Positions 1 to 8,176 of a stretch of 62,204 bases of DNA are shown one piece after another. The notes below the pieces were generated by a model. It saw nothing but the letters and a program-made list of their open reading frames with translations. It had not been told where the DNA came from and made no database searches. The translations under genes were made by a program, and so were the position numbers. The stretch's first letter is position 1. Every line of letters begins with the position of its first letter. The stretch comes from an uncultured Bacteroides sp. Its GTDB lineage: Bacteria > Bacteroidota > Bacteroidia > Bacteroidales > UBA11471. Where the stretch lies: assembly GCA_905210875.1 (NCBI GenBank), contig CAJLYN010000001.1, positions 1 to 62,204 of the forward strand. Direction: 5' to 3'.

Positions 1-1
1 C

Positions 2-349
2 AGCCACAAGGTCGAAAATCCGTTGTTTATCTGGTACATGAAGCCCGAATACGCTAAGAATGCCAAATGGACCCTATTCGACTTACAGGACAAGTTGAAA
101 CAGAGTGGCTGGATGGTCCCTGCCTACACACTACCCAAAAACATCGAAGATTATGTCGTAATGCGGTTGGTTGTAAGACAAGGGTTCAACAAGGACATGG
201 CCGATATGTTGCTGAACGATATACGCGATGCCGTGGCCTCACTCGACAAGTTGGAATACCCGACAAACAGCCGCATAGCACAAGACAAGCATATCGAAGT
301 CAAAGGCACGGTATTTACCCACACCGGCTGTGGTCGCACCAGAAAATAA
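2..349 (+). CDS. gadB: Glutamate decarboxylase, C-terminal part (truncated by window edge)
   Basis: The frame is open from base 2 and ends at a TAA at 347-349, so only about the last 115 residues are present. GadB is the PLP enzyme that converts L-glutamate and a proton to GABA and CO2. The visible part fits the C-terminal small domain of that family: LFIWYMKP, a GWMVPAYTLP stretch, VVMRLVVRQGF, and a tail with a THT that recalls the C-terminal His-Thr of Escherichia coli GadB, here followed by a short basic extension. The PLP lysine lies outside the window. Glutaminase starts 7 nt downstream and gadC lies nearby, which supports the call. A start at base 23 (TTG) is an artefact of the cut. 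Confidence 0.88.
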   Translation, partial: SHKVENPLFIWYMKPEYAKNAKWTLFDLQDKLKQSGWMVPAYTLPKNIEDYVVMRLVVRQGFNKDMADMLLNDIRDAVASLDKLEYPTNSRIAQDKHIEVKGTVFTHTGCGRTRK

Positions 350-356
350 TGACATC

Positions 357-1322
357 ATGGAACGGAACATCACTTTTACGTCTATACAGAAAGCCGTACA
401 AGAAGCTTATGACCTGTATAAAGACAACCACGACGGGAAAAACGCCGACTACATACCCTATCTCGCACAGATAGACAGCAAACTCTTCGGTATCAGCGTA
501 TGCCTGCTCGATGGCAGAACCTTAGAAGTGGGCGATACCCAATATGCATTCGGCATAGAGTCAGTCTCAAAAGTACATACTGCCATACTGGCTCTACGCC
601 AATATGGTGCCGAGAAACTGCTCTCCATGATAGGCGCCGATGCAACAGGGCTACCGTTTAACTCCATTATCGCGATTCTGCTTGAAAACGATCACCCCTC
701 TACTCCACTGGTCAACGCCGGTGCAATCACGGCATGCAGCATGGTCAAGCCTATCGGCGATGCCAAAGGCAAATGGGAGGCGATTGTCGACAACATGACT
801 CAATTGTCGGGAAGTGCCCCCGTGCTTATCGATGAACTCTATCGTTCGGAGTCGGCAACCAACTTCAACAACCGCTCCATCGCCTGGCTGCTCAAAAACT
901 ACGGCCGCATTTACGACGACCCCGACATGTCACTCGACCTTTACACACGGCAATGTTCCATGGGTGTTACCGCTCGTCAACTCTCGATATGCGGGGCCAC
1001 TATTGCCAATAAAGGAGTCAATCCCGCTACGGGACAAAGTGTCTTCGATGGAGCCTTCGCACCGCAAATGACCTCACTCATTGCAACTGTCGGATTTTAT
1101 GAACACACAGGCGATTGGCTCTACACCTCGGGACTTCCGGCCAAAAGCGGTGTAGGAGGCGGCATCATGGGGGTACTGCCCGGTGTCATGGGCATCGCAG
1201 CCTTTGCTCCCCCCATAGACGAGGCTGGCAATTCGGTCAAAGCCCAACTGGCTGTCAAGCACATCATGAACCGGCTAGGCCTTTCGGTTTTCAGCGGAGA
1301 CCTGGTAAAGGTTGTCGACTGA
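357..1322 (+). CDS. glsA: Glutaminase, serine-dependent (GlsA/YbaS family)
   Basis: Hydrolyses L-glutamine to glutamate and ammonia. In acid resistance the ammonia neutralises protons and the glutamate feeds GadB. The protein is 321 residues, the usual family length. It carries the beta-lactamase-fold nucleophile motif SxxK (Ser69-Val-Ser-Lys72 in ESVSKVHT), LVNAGAI, and the C-terminal glycine-rich KSGVGGGIMG box. I chose ATG 357, because it sits 7 nt after the gadB stop and begins directly at the conserved part; the in-frame GTG at 330 would overlap gadB. No signal peptide is seen, so it is cytoplasmic. It is almost certainly cotranscribed with gadB and ends at a strong hairpin. Confidence 0.95.
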   Translation: MERNITFTSIQKAVQEAYDLYKDNHDGKNADYIPYLAQIDSKLFGISVCLLDGRTLEVGDTQYAFGIESVSKVHTAILALRQYGAEKLLSMIGADATGLPFNSIIAILLENDHPSTPLVNAGAITACSMVKPIGDAKGKWEAIVDNMTQLSGSAPVLIDELYRSESATNFNNRSIAWLLKNYGRIYDDPDMSLDLYTRQCSMGVTARQLSICGATIANKGVNPATGQSVFDGAFAPQMTSLIATVGFYEHTGDWLYTSGLPAKSGVGGGIMGVLPGVMGIAAFAPPIDEAGNSVKAQLAVKHIMNRLGLSVFSGDLVKVVD

Positions 1323-1341
1323 TTGACAAACTGTTTTTACT

Positions 1342-1380
1342 GTAAGAAAGGAGAGCCTCTAAGAGGTTCTCCTTTCTTAC
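1342..1380. terminator. Bidirectional terminator between glsA and the channel gene
   Basis: An 18-bp inverted repeat (1342-1359 and 1363-1380, one G-U/A-C position) with a 3-nt loop lies 19 nt after the glsA stop. It can terminate the gadB-glsA transcript and the convergent channel gene ending at 1413. Confidence 0.8.
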
Positions 1381-1412
1381 TTTCCCAGCCATAAAACATT
1401 CGATACGTTTTT

Positions 1413-2123
1413 TCATTGCTCCACCTTCCGATTTTTACCACGAGAGGCATTACGCACCCAATCGGTTATGTAGACGGTAAATATGGGAAACATCATCATA
1501 CCCAGAGCTGCCAGCACAACCGACAAAATTTTTCCGACAGCCGATGTTGCATAAATATTCGAGCCTACCGTCGTTACGTCCATAAAGGCCCACCAGAGGG
1601 CATCGGCATAATGTTCTACCAGAGGATTGGCCGAACGTTCCCACACAAAAAACAGTAGACTCGAAAAATAGATGGTCGCAAAAAGGAGGGTCAGATAAGT
1701 TATAAACAGGGTAGAAATCTTGTTATATGCTACCCAACCGACGACAATGGATAAGGCGTAACCGCTACGAACAAACGGCACAAACCTCAGGAAATAAGCC
1801 ATCTCAGTCGAACATTCGACTTGCAGGCACGAAAACAGTTCGACATAAGGTATCGATACCAGCAGAAAGATAAAATGACGCGAAACATACCTCCATCGGT
1901 TATGAGACAAAACGCCCAATACTATGAAATCGAAGATAAAAAAGAGACATACCCACAGCTGTATTTTCCGATAATAAGACTGATTTAGAAACGGAATATT
2001 GCGGAATGTATCAACCGATATGGTGACAACAAGTAAAATCGACAAAAGTAATACCATCAGGTGTAGAGCTTTCTCTATCACCTTTTTCTGAGGTACAGCA
2101 TTCAGGGACAACAACGTTTTCAT
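1413..2123 (-). CDS. Ion channel of the voltage-gated K+ channel superfamily, atypical filter
   Basis: The 236-residue membrane protein has several hydrophobic segments (about 20-35, 55-73, 83-100, 137-160), then a pore helix (HYADALWWAFMDVTT) and a last transmembrane segment (197-220). This is the S1-S6 plus P-loop plan of a small ion channel. The pore sequence is TTVGSN (residues 184-189) where potassium channels normally read TVGYG, so Gly-Tyr-Gly is reduced to Gly-Ser-Asn. Ion selectivity therefore cannot be assumed. It lies between glsA and gadC on the opposite strand, and its start is 114 nt from the gadC start. I infer a role in charge or potassium balance during acid stress. There is no regulatory cytoplasmic domain. 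Confidence 0.75.
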   Translation of the reverse strand: MKTLLSLNAVPQKKVIEKALHLMVLLLSILLVVTISVDTFRNIPFLNQSYYRKIQLWVCLFFIFDFIVLGVLSHNRWRYVSRHFIFLLVSIPYVELFSCLQVECSTEMAYFLRFVPFVRSGYALSIVVGWVAYNKISTLFITYLTLLFATIYFSSLLFFVWERSANPLVEHYADALWWAFMDVTTVGSNIYATSAVGKILSVVLAALGMMMFPIFTVYITDWVRNASRGKNRKVEQ

Positions 2124-2237
2124 GCTTCATTCTCCAAATAAATCGTTCGTCGTAAAAAACAACAAGCGGCAACCAATTGTTTATCTACACAAAAAGTGAT
2201 GAGTCAATAACATATTCATTTTTAATATACAGATTAT

Positions 2238-3731
2238 ATGGCAAACTTGGGAAAAACTGTAAAACTTGGCGTATTTACGCTGGCAATCATGAACGTAACG
2301 GCCGTCGTTTCGCTACGAGGGCTCCCTGCCGAGGCCGAATACGGCGTCAGCTCGGCTTTCTATTATTTATTTGCGGCACTGGTATTTCTCATACCTACGG
2401 CACTGGTAGCGGCCGAACTGGCAGCCATGTTTCAAGACAAGCAAGGCGGTGTGTTCCGCTGGGTGGGAGAAGCCTTCGGCAAGAAAGCTGGATTCCTGGC
2501 TATTTGGTTGCAATGGATCGAGAGTACGATATGGTACCCGACAGTACTGACTTTCGGCGCCGTAGCCATAGCCTTTATAGGCATGGACCACACCGGCGAC
2601 ATGACCTTGGCCTCCAATCGCTTTTATACACTTGCCGTCGTATTGGGCATCTACTGGCTGGCAACATTCATTTCGCTCAAAGGCCTCGATTGGGTAGGGA
2701 AAGTAGCCAAAATCGGCGGACTGGTAGGTACCATCATTCCGGCCGGCCTGCTGGTAATACTGGCCATCGTCTATCTATCGATGGGTGGACAATCGCAGAT
2801 GGACTTCTCGGGTAGTTTCTGGCCCGACTTCACTAACTTTGACAATCTGGTACTGGCGGCCAGCATCTTCCTTTTCTATGCTGGTATGGAGATGGGAGGT
2901 ATCCATGTAAAAGAGATGGACAACCCTTCGAAAAATTATCCTAAAGCCGTCTTCATAGGTTCAGCCCTTACGGTACTCATTTTTGTACTGGGCACCTTTG
3001 CTCTCGGCATCATCATTCCGCAGAAAGACATCAACCTCACCCAGAGCCTTCTGGTGGGTTTTGACAACTATTTCAACTTCATCAAGGCCTCCTGGCTTTC
3101 GCCGGTAATTGCCATCGCTTTGGCTTTCGGAGTACTGGCCGGCGTATTGACCTGGGTAGCCGGTCCCTCGAAAGGTATCTTCGCCGTAGGCCGTGCCGGA
3201 TACCTGCCTCCATTTTTCCAGAAAACCAATAAAATAGGGGTTCAGAAAAACATTCTCTATATTCAGGGCGGCGCCGTTACGCTGTTAAGTCTGCTCTTTG
3301 TCGTCATGCCTTCGGTACAAAGTTTCTACCAAATCATGTCGCAACTCACCGTCGTACTCTACCTTATCATGTACATGCTCATGTTTGCAGCAGCCATCTA
3401 TCTGCGCTACAACATGAAAAAAGCCGGCCGACCGTTCCGCATCGGAGGAAAAGGTAACGGACTGATGTGGTTCATCGGTGGATTGGGATTCTGCGGTTCG
3501 TTCCTGGCCTTTGTACTGAGTTTCATTCCGCCCAGCCAGATATCTGTGGGAAGCAATGCCGTGTGGTATTCGGTTCTCATCATAGGTGCCTTGATTGTGG
3601 TCATCGCCCCGTTTATCATCTACGCGGCACGTAAACCGGAATGGAAAAACAACGACACACAATTCGAACCCTTCCACTGGGAAGAGAACTCCACGGCTCA
3701 ACCGAGCGGCAAAACGACCCCGAGCAAGTAG
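2238..3731 (+). CDS. gadC: Glutamate/GABA antiporter
   Basis: A 497-residue APC-superfamily transporter with about 12 hydrophobic segments. It exchanges external glutamate for internal GABA across the inner membrane, so each GadB/GadC cycle consumes one cytoplasmic proton. The N-terminal VVSLRGLPAEAEYG segment and FYAGMEMGGIHVKEMDNPSKNYP are characteristic of GadC-type APC members. The hydrophilic tail after about residue 465, containing Lys, His and Glu, sits where the C-terminal plug that closes GadC at neutral pH is found in E. coli. gadB and glsA are on the same strand but end at a terminator, so gadC probably has its own promoter in 2124-2237. No clear TAnnTTTG box is visible there. Confidence 0.93.
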   Translation: MANLGKTVKLGVFTLAIMNVTAVVSLRGLPAEAEYGVSSAFYYLFAALVFLIPTALVAAELAAMFQDKQGGVFRWVGEAFGKKAGFLAIWLQWIESTIWYPTVLTFGAVAIAFIGMDHTGDMTLASNRFYTLAVVLGIYWLATFISLKGLDWVGKVAKIGGLVGTIIPAGLLVILAIVYLSMGGQSQMDFSGSFWPDFTNFDNLVLAASIFLFYAGMEMGGIHVKEMDNPSKNYPKAVFIGSALTVLIFVLGTFALGIIIPQKDINLTQSLLVGFDNYFNFIKASWLSPVIAIALAFGVLAGVLTWVAGPSKGIFAVGRAGYLPPFFQKTNKIGVQKNILYIQGGAVTLLSLLFVVMPSVQSFYQIMSQLTVVLYLIMYMLMFAAAIYLRYNMKKAGRPFRIGGKGNGLMWFIGGLGFCGSFLAFVLSFIPPSQISVGSNAVWYSVLIIGALIVVIAPFIIYAARKPEWKNNDTQFEPFHWEENSTAQPSGKTTPSK

Positions 3732-3796
3732 GCGACAGAATAGTCTTCTCGCGCCCCAAAGTCATCGGGCCGCCGTTGCAGTCGCAATACAGAAGC

Positions 3797-3830
3797 CGGC
3801 CGGCTTTTTAGCCGGCCGACTCGTTTTTTT
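3797..3830 (+). terminator. Rho-independent terminator of gadC
   Basis: A GC-rich 9-bp perfect stem (CGGCCGGCT at 3797-3805, AGCCGGCCG at 3810-3818) is followed by a seven-T run at 3824-3830. It lies about 65 nt after the gadC stop. Confidence 0.85.
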
Positions 3831-3851
3831 CTGACAATGCCTGCCGCAACG

Positions 3852-5678
3852 TCAATCGACAATCTCTACCGAAGAGACCTTGTCGCCGCTCCACGTAAAC
3901 GACAAATGATTCGACGACCGGAACTCCACTCCTTTGCGTGTTGCCATCAGATACTCCGTCGTCGGCTTCAAGTTTGCAAACAAATAGTGGTTGTAAAAGA
4001 AATTTCCCTTGATGACATAATCGCCCATAAATCCTGTGCCGCCACTGTGCAATCCCTCGGGGCCCGCCCAATAGGTCGTCAGATTATCATCGAGCCAGAA
4101 TGCGCCCGAAACCTCATAGGCATAATGTATGGCATCTTCCATCACGTTATGGTAATCAACATCACAAAGGGCCGTCACCAAAGACGCTTCGGTATAGCGA
4201 ATCGAGGGCTTCTCGTCATAGACAACGGTATAGGTCTGCGGTACCAGGCAATGGCCATAGGGATAGATATTCACATAAATCAACATTTCGAGATCGCAGG
4301 TCGCTCTGAAATTCGTTTCATCGATAGAACACTCCGAACGATAAATTTGCTGAGAGAACTCAAACGTATGGCTATAACCATCGTTCTCTCCGGCCATAAT
4401 CATGTTGTCGGCAAACGATGCACTATCCTTCCGCACAATAATACCCCACTGTTCAATCAACGGCTCGACATCGGCAGGTGGATTGATATGTGCCCTGACC
4501 GTAAATGCCGCCGAGAGATCTGAGGTTTCGTGGTAGGTACACTGCTTCATCTCAATATTCTCGATAACCGCTTCGATGTTGTAATAAGGATAAGGCGAAA
4601 GGCAATATTGCAACAAAGCAGGGTCGACCTCATGCCCCGAAGCCATATCGGCAGCATCATCGGCCGATATAAGGTAGGGACACACCAGATATGAACCACC
4701 CAAAGAGAGATCTGCCGGCAATGAAAATTCCAAACCAGCCTTAACGTCGGATACGGCGACCGGAGCCACATTGAACAAGCTGTTACCCAGCGTAAGGTAT
4801 GAACCGGTGCTTCCATATAACTTGGATACATCGCCTACCACCACTCCACAATAAAGCGTATTAGCAATTTCATCTCCATACTTGCCCTCGGCTATCGCCT
4901 GTTGTCCGCGACGGCATATCGTCGAAGGTATATCTTCTGAAAAATATACTGTAACGGTCTTTGTTCCATCGGATTTCACATTGAAGCCACCCACACGCGG
5001 ATATGCATTTCCAAACATATACCACAACATGTTTGAGAACGCGGCTTTGTTCAATTCGAGCCCAAAATTTTCCACATAGGGCGCATTAGCAGCCTCTGGC
5101 AACGACTCACCTCCATCACGAAGCACAGTGGTAAGCAACATCGAGAATGCCTCTGAAAACCACGGCTGTACAATATCTATCTGTGCCTTAAAGGCATCTA
5201 TGGATGCAGCAACCGTCTCAAACGAGGTGTAACCACTCCCGGCAGCGACTGACGTGTCATATACCTGATATACAGGATCGCCCTCATCGGTCGACATGAT
5301 GTAAACTTTATCGTCACTGTAATCGACAACATAACCGACACCTGAATGAGAGAAATGGCGCACCTTGAAATCGTCGTCGAACGAGAAAAGCAATGTCTCG
5401 TTCGAATAATTTTGGAAATATGCCAAGTATCCTCCGTTAATCGTATCAGAGGTACATACAAACGTCGAAACCTCCCCGGAAAGTTGCGCCGTGGCCACCA
5501 CGCCCCATTCCCACTGAGCTGACGAGAGTGTAGCGGCATCTATTTTTTCCACGACTATCTCTTCGGGATCATCTGTCGGAAGATTCTCTTCCTCATCTTC
5601 TTCGTTACCCAATAAACCGATGCAGCCTGTAAACAGCCACAAAAACAAACCTAGACTTGCAAAATTCAAGTATCTCAT
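3852..5678 (-). CDS. Hypothetical lipoprotein, 608 residues
   Basis: I do not recognise a family. The N-terminus is a signal peptide ending in LFTGC (lipobox Cys19), followed by a strongly acidic stretch (NEEDEEEN). An acidic patch just after the cysteine is common in surface-exported lipoproteins of Bacteroidetes, so outer-surface display is possible. The rest is predominantly beta-strand-like sequence with no transmembrane segment or catalytic motif that I can name. The C-terminal half (about 390-600) has strands and a FANLKPTTEYLMATRKG segment resembling fibronectin-III-type repeats. It is convergent with gadC and appears monocistronic, with a candidate promoter at 5756-5787. Confidence 0.8.
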   Translation of the reverse strand: MRYLNFASLGLFLWLFTGCIGLLGNEEDEEENLPTDDPEEIVVEKIDAATLSSAQWEWGVVATAQLSGEVSTFVCTSDTINGGYLAYFQNYSNETLLFSFDDDFKVRHFSHSGVGYVVDYSDDKVYIMSTDEGDPVYQVYDTSVAAGSGYTSFETVAASIDAFKAQIDIVQPWFSEAFSMLLTTVLRDGGESLPEAANAPYVENFGLELNKAAFSNMLWYMFGNAYPRVGGFNVKSDGTKTVTVYFSEDIPSTICRRGQQAIAEGKYGDEIANTLYCGVVVGDVSKLYGSTGSYLTLGNSLFNVAPVAVSDVKAGLEFSLPADLSLGGSYLVCPYLISADDAADMASGHEVDPALLQYCLSPYPYYNIEAVIENIEMKQCTYHETSDLSAAFTVRAHINPPADVEPLIEQWGIIVRKDSASFADNMIMAGENDGYSHTFEFSQQIYRSECSIDETNFRATCDLEMLIYVNIYPYGHCLVPQTYTVVYDEKPSIRYTEASLVTALCDVDYHNVMEDAIHYAYEVSGAFWLDDNLTTYWAGPEGLHSGGTGFMGDYVIKGNFFYNHYLFANLKPTTEYLMATRKGVEFRSSNHLSFTWSGDKVSSVEIVD

Positions 5679-5994
5679 AATTACGCAAATAAAAAAAATT
5701 ATTTTTCACAGATACCGTCTCTTACTTGATATAAAGAGAGCCTTATCCAACTCGTCAAAAGTATGACAAAATTTTATATTCTCCAACATTTTTACACACC
5801 TGTTTTCTATCATAACCCTTATCAACAAATATGCCATACACAGATGTTGTCAATTGGTCGGGATTGATTTTCCAAAAGTCTAATTCGGCTCATCACCCAG
5901 ACTTTTAGGACACTACTCTCTACCCAATCATCACGAAAGACTCTTCCCGAGGTACTACATTTGTCAACTCTTTCTCATAGAAAAGATAATTGAC
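5679..5994. other. Intergenic region between divergent genes
   Basis: These 316 AT-rich bases separate two divergently transcribed genes. They hold a candidate minus-strand promoter (5756-5787) and an exact plus-strand TAnnTTTG box (TACATTTG, 5956-5963), 31 nt before the metallophosphoesterase start but without a good TTTG at the right distance. I saw no small gene, RNA or repeat here. Confidence 0.5.
5756..5787 (-). promoter_or_regulatory. Putative promoter of the 608-residue lipoprotein
   Basis: On the minus strand, GTTG (5784-5787) is followed after 20 nt by TACTTTTG (5756-5763), which matches the Bacteroidetes -7 consensus TAnnTTTG. The start codon is about 70 nt downstream. The -33 box is only partial. 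Confidence 0.4.
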
Positions 5995-6789
5995 ATGGAT
6001 CGAATTTATCTGCTCATTGCTACACTCCTGTTTCTGCCAGGCTGCATCGAATATCACCCCTACGACATGCGCATCTCCGGCGAGACAGGGGTGAATGCCC
6101 GAAATATTCAACGCATCGAAGAGGGATGCCGCGGAAGAAACGAGATACGGTTTGTCGTCATCGGCGACACACAACGCTGGTACGACGAAACCCAGGAAGC
6201 TGTCGAGGCAATAAACCGGCGGAACGACATCGATTTCGTTATCCACACCGAAGACATGGCCAACTTTGGAATACGAAAAGAATTTGAACTCCAACGCGAC
6301 ATACTCAACGGCCTCGCCTGCCCCTACGTCTGTCTGCTGGGAAACCACGACTGCCTGGGAAACGGGTATCTGATTTTTCAGGAAATTTTCGGCAGCTATG
6401 ATTTTGCATTTACCGCGGGCAACTCTCGGATTGTGTGCCTCAACATGAACGCACTCGACTTTGACCACACCATGACCATTCCCAATTTTCAGTTTCTCGA
6501 CAACGAACTTGCCCACTTTCCAGCCGAAACCCAGAAGAGTATCCTTGTCATGCACGCCGACCCGCTGTCGGATATTGCCGACAGAGGGGTGGCTCAGATA
6601 TTCCGACGCTATACCGAACATTTTCCCTCGCTGCAATTCTGTGTCAACGGTCATGGGCACAACTACAAAGAGAGCGACCTCTTCGACAACGGAACCATCT
6701 ATTACCAATGCGATGCCATCGAAAAGAGATATCTTCTGATATTCACCCTCAACGACGAAGGATATACTCATGAACGCATACCGTTTTAA
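5995..6789 (+). CDS. Lipoprotein calcineurin-like metallophosphoesterase
   Basis: A 264-residue protein with a type II signal peptide (FLPGC, Cys17), hence anchored to an outer or periplasmic membrane face. The metallophosphoesterase motifs are in order: GDTQ (Asp58), HTEDMANFG (Asp87, a variant of GDxxDxG with Gly replaced by Glu), GNHD (Asn117-His118), MHAD, and GHGHN near residue 220. The metal ligands look intact, so a phosphodiesterase or phosphatase is expected; the substrate is unknown. The first 50 residues contain no motif. It overlaps the next gene by 20 nt, so the two are translationally coupled and probably act together. Confidence 0.83.
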   Translation: MDRIYLLIATLLFLPGCIEYHPYDMRISGETGVNARNIQRIEEGCRGRNEIRFVVIGDTQRWYDETQEAVEAINRRNDIDFVIHTEDMANFGIRKEFELQRDILNGLACPYVCLLGNHDCLGNGYLIFQEIFGSYDFAFTAGNSRIVCLNMNALDFDHTMTIPNFQFLDNELAHFPAETQKSILVMHADPLSDIADRGVAQIFRRYTEHFPSLQFCVNGHGHNYKESDLFDNGTIYYQCDAIEKRYLLIFTLNDEGYTHERIPF

Positions 6790-7429
6790 CCCTAGCCCCA
6801 TACTGTTTGCCCTCGTGCTGCTCTTGGTGGCAAGACCCCTTCTCGCCCAAGATAACGCCGGCAGAAAAAGGCTCGACGACAGATACCATGTGCGATACGA
6901 AGGGTGGAAACGTGTACTACCCACCCACATCAAGGCCCAATATGCGGGAGGCATGGGGTTCCTATCCATCGGTGGCGGTTGGGACTACGGTGCGCGCAGC
7001 CAGGGAGAGACCGACCTCCTTGTAGGGTTCCTGCCCAAGGCCTATGCCGACGCGCTACACCTGACCATCACCCTCAAACAGAACTACATGCCGTGGAGTC
7101 TACGCTGCACCGAACGGCTGGCGGTCGAACCGCTCAGTTGCGGAGCCTATCTCTGCCTCATTACCGGAGAGCATTTTTGGATAAAAGACCCGGGGCGTTA
7201 TCCGGTAAAACGATACTACGGATTTCCCACACAACTGCGTTTTCATATCTTTCTCGGCCAACGCATAACCATTACCACGCCCCACTGCGGAACGATGAAA
7301 AACCTTTCTCTATTTTACGAATTAAACACCAACGAACTCGACCTTATAGCCAAATGCGGGAACAAGCAACTGCGCATCGCCGATATCGTCAACCTTTCGG
7401 TGGGAATAAAAATTCAACTCATGAAATAA
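6770..7429 (+). CDS. Hypothetical exported protein, possibly a small outer-membrane barrel
   Basis: 219 residues beginning with a signal peptide (cleavage near LLAQD). The mature part is rich in alternating polar/aromatic strands such as MGFLSIGGGWDYG, TDLLVGFLPK, LHLTITLKQNYMPW and LRFHIFLGQRITI. That pattern suits an outer-membrane beta-barrel, but the domain is not one I can name. Three cysteines cluster in the middle (RCTERLAVEPLSCGAYLC). The start codon lies inside the upstream phosphoesterase gene (20-nt overlap), indicating a two-gene operon. Function unknown. Confidence 0.7.
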   Translation: MNAYRFNPSPILFALVLLLVARPLLAQDNAGRKRLDDRYHVRYEGWKRVLPTHIKAQYAGGMGFLSIGGGWDYGARSQGETDLLVGFLPKAYADALHLTITLKQNYMPWSLRCTERLAVEPLSCGAYLCLITGEHFWIKDPGRYPVKRYYGFPTQLRFHIFLGQRITITTPHCGTMKNLSLFYELNTNELDLIAKCGNKQLRIADIVNLSVGIKIQLMK

Positions 7430-7495
7430 GCCGACACCTCGAATTTGCAACAGTTTTACACAAAAATCGCATCTGTAAAGTATTTTTTCTTTTTA

Positions 7496-7527
7496 TTTAC
7501 AGATTCCGCTTTTTATTTGTATCTTTG
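7496..7527 (+). promoter_or_regulatory. Putative promoter of the GtrA-family gene
   Basis: TTTA (7496-7499), then 20 nt, then TATCTTTG (7520-7527), an exact TAnnTTTG box. The predicted transcript start is about 13-15 nt before ATG 7548, so the leader would be very short. Confidence 0.55.
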
Positions 7528-7547
7528 CCTCAGCGTCTTGAAACACA

Positions 7548-7982
7548 ATGGAACACACCCCGAAGACTAAACAGGAAATTGTTCGTTTCTGCATCACGGG
7601 AACGGTTGTTACAGCTATACTTTACGGCATATATTATGCCCTGCTATATGCCGATTTCAGTGTAGACGTCTCTTTTACGACGGGATTTATCGTGAGTTTT
7701 ATCTGCAACTTTTTTCTGACCAATCACTATACGTTCCATACAAAAGTCGACTTCGAGAACGGAGTCCGCTTCTCGCTATGCCAGGCCGTAAACTTTCTCA
7801 TGCAATATGTTACGCTGAAACTCTTCATCGCCATAGGCATACCCGAAAAAATAGCTCTCGTTCCCGTGTGGATTATCATATTCCCCATCAACTTTTGGCT
7901 CATGCGTTCGGTGCTGCGCTCCGAACGTTTCAGGTTGCATCTTCACAAGCGTGCCGAGAGCGAAAGTACCGAGACGCTGTAA
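7548..7982 (+). CDS. GtrA family membrane protein
   Basis: A 144-residue protein with four hydrophobic segments (about 12-30, 40-58, 78-95, 101-118), the standard plan and length of the GtrA family. Those proteins are thought to help move polyprenyl-phosphate-linked sugars or other envelope-polysaccharide intermediates across the inner membrane. FIVSFICNFFLTNHYTF matches the family signature around segment two, and the tail is basic and cytoplasmic. It has its own likely promoter and is convergent with the phosphatase gene. No glycosyltransferase is adjacent, so the partner cannot be named. Confidence 0.85.
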   Translation: MEHTPKTKQEIVRFCITGTVVTAILYGIYYALLYADFSVDVSFTTGFIVSFICNFFLTNHYTFHTKVDFENGVRFSLCQAVNFLMQYVTLKLFIAIGIPEKIALVPVWIIIFPINFWLMRSVLRSERFRLHLHKRAESESTETL

Positions 7983-8176
7983 CTTGTTGCAACACCAATA
8001 CCCTCACCGTTTTCTTCACCGCCAAAAGAGCTCTGAACTCTCAACTCACCCGTTTCTTTCCCCCGGGGAATCGTCATCTATTTCCCGTTCTGCCGACTTC
8101 ATTACCCATCTTAACCGACCCTACCCAAAATGCAAGGAGAAGTCGTCGTATCGCTACTCCACAGGTAAAAAAACAT

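Noticed and set aside
7983..8176. Convergent gap between the GtrA and PP2C-like genes as a possible small gene or RNA
   Set aside because: Frames through it are continuations of shadow frames; I see no start with coding character, no clear terminator and no conserved RNA-like structure.
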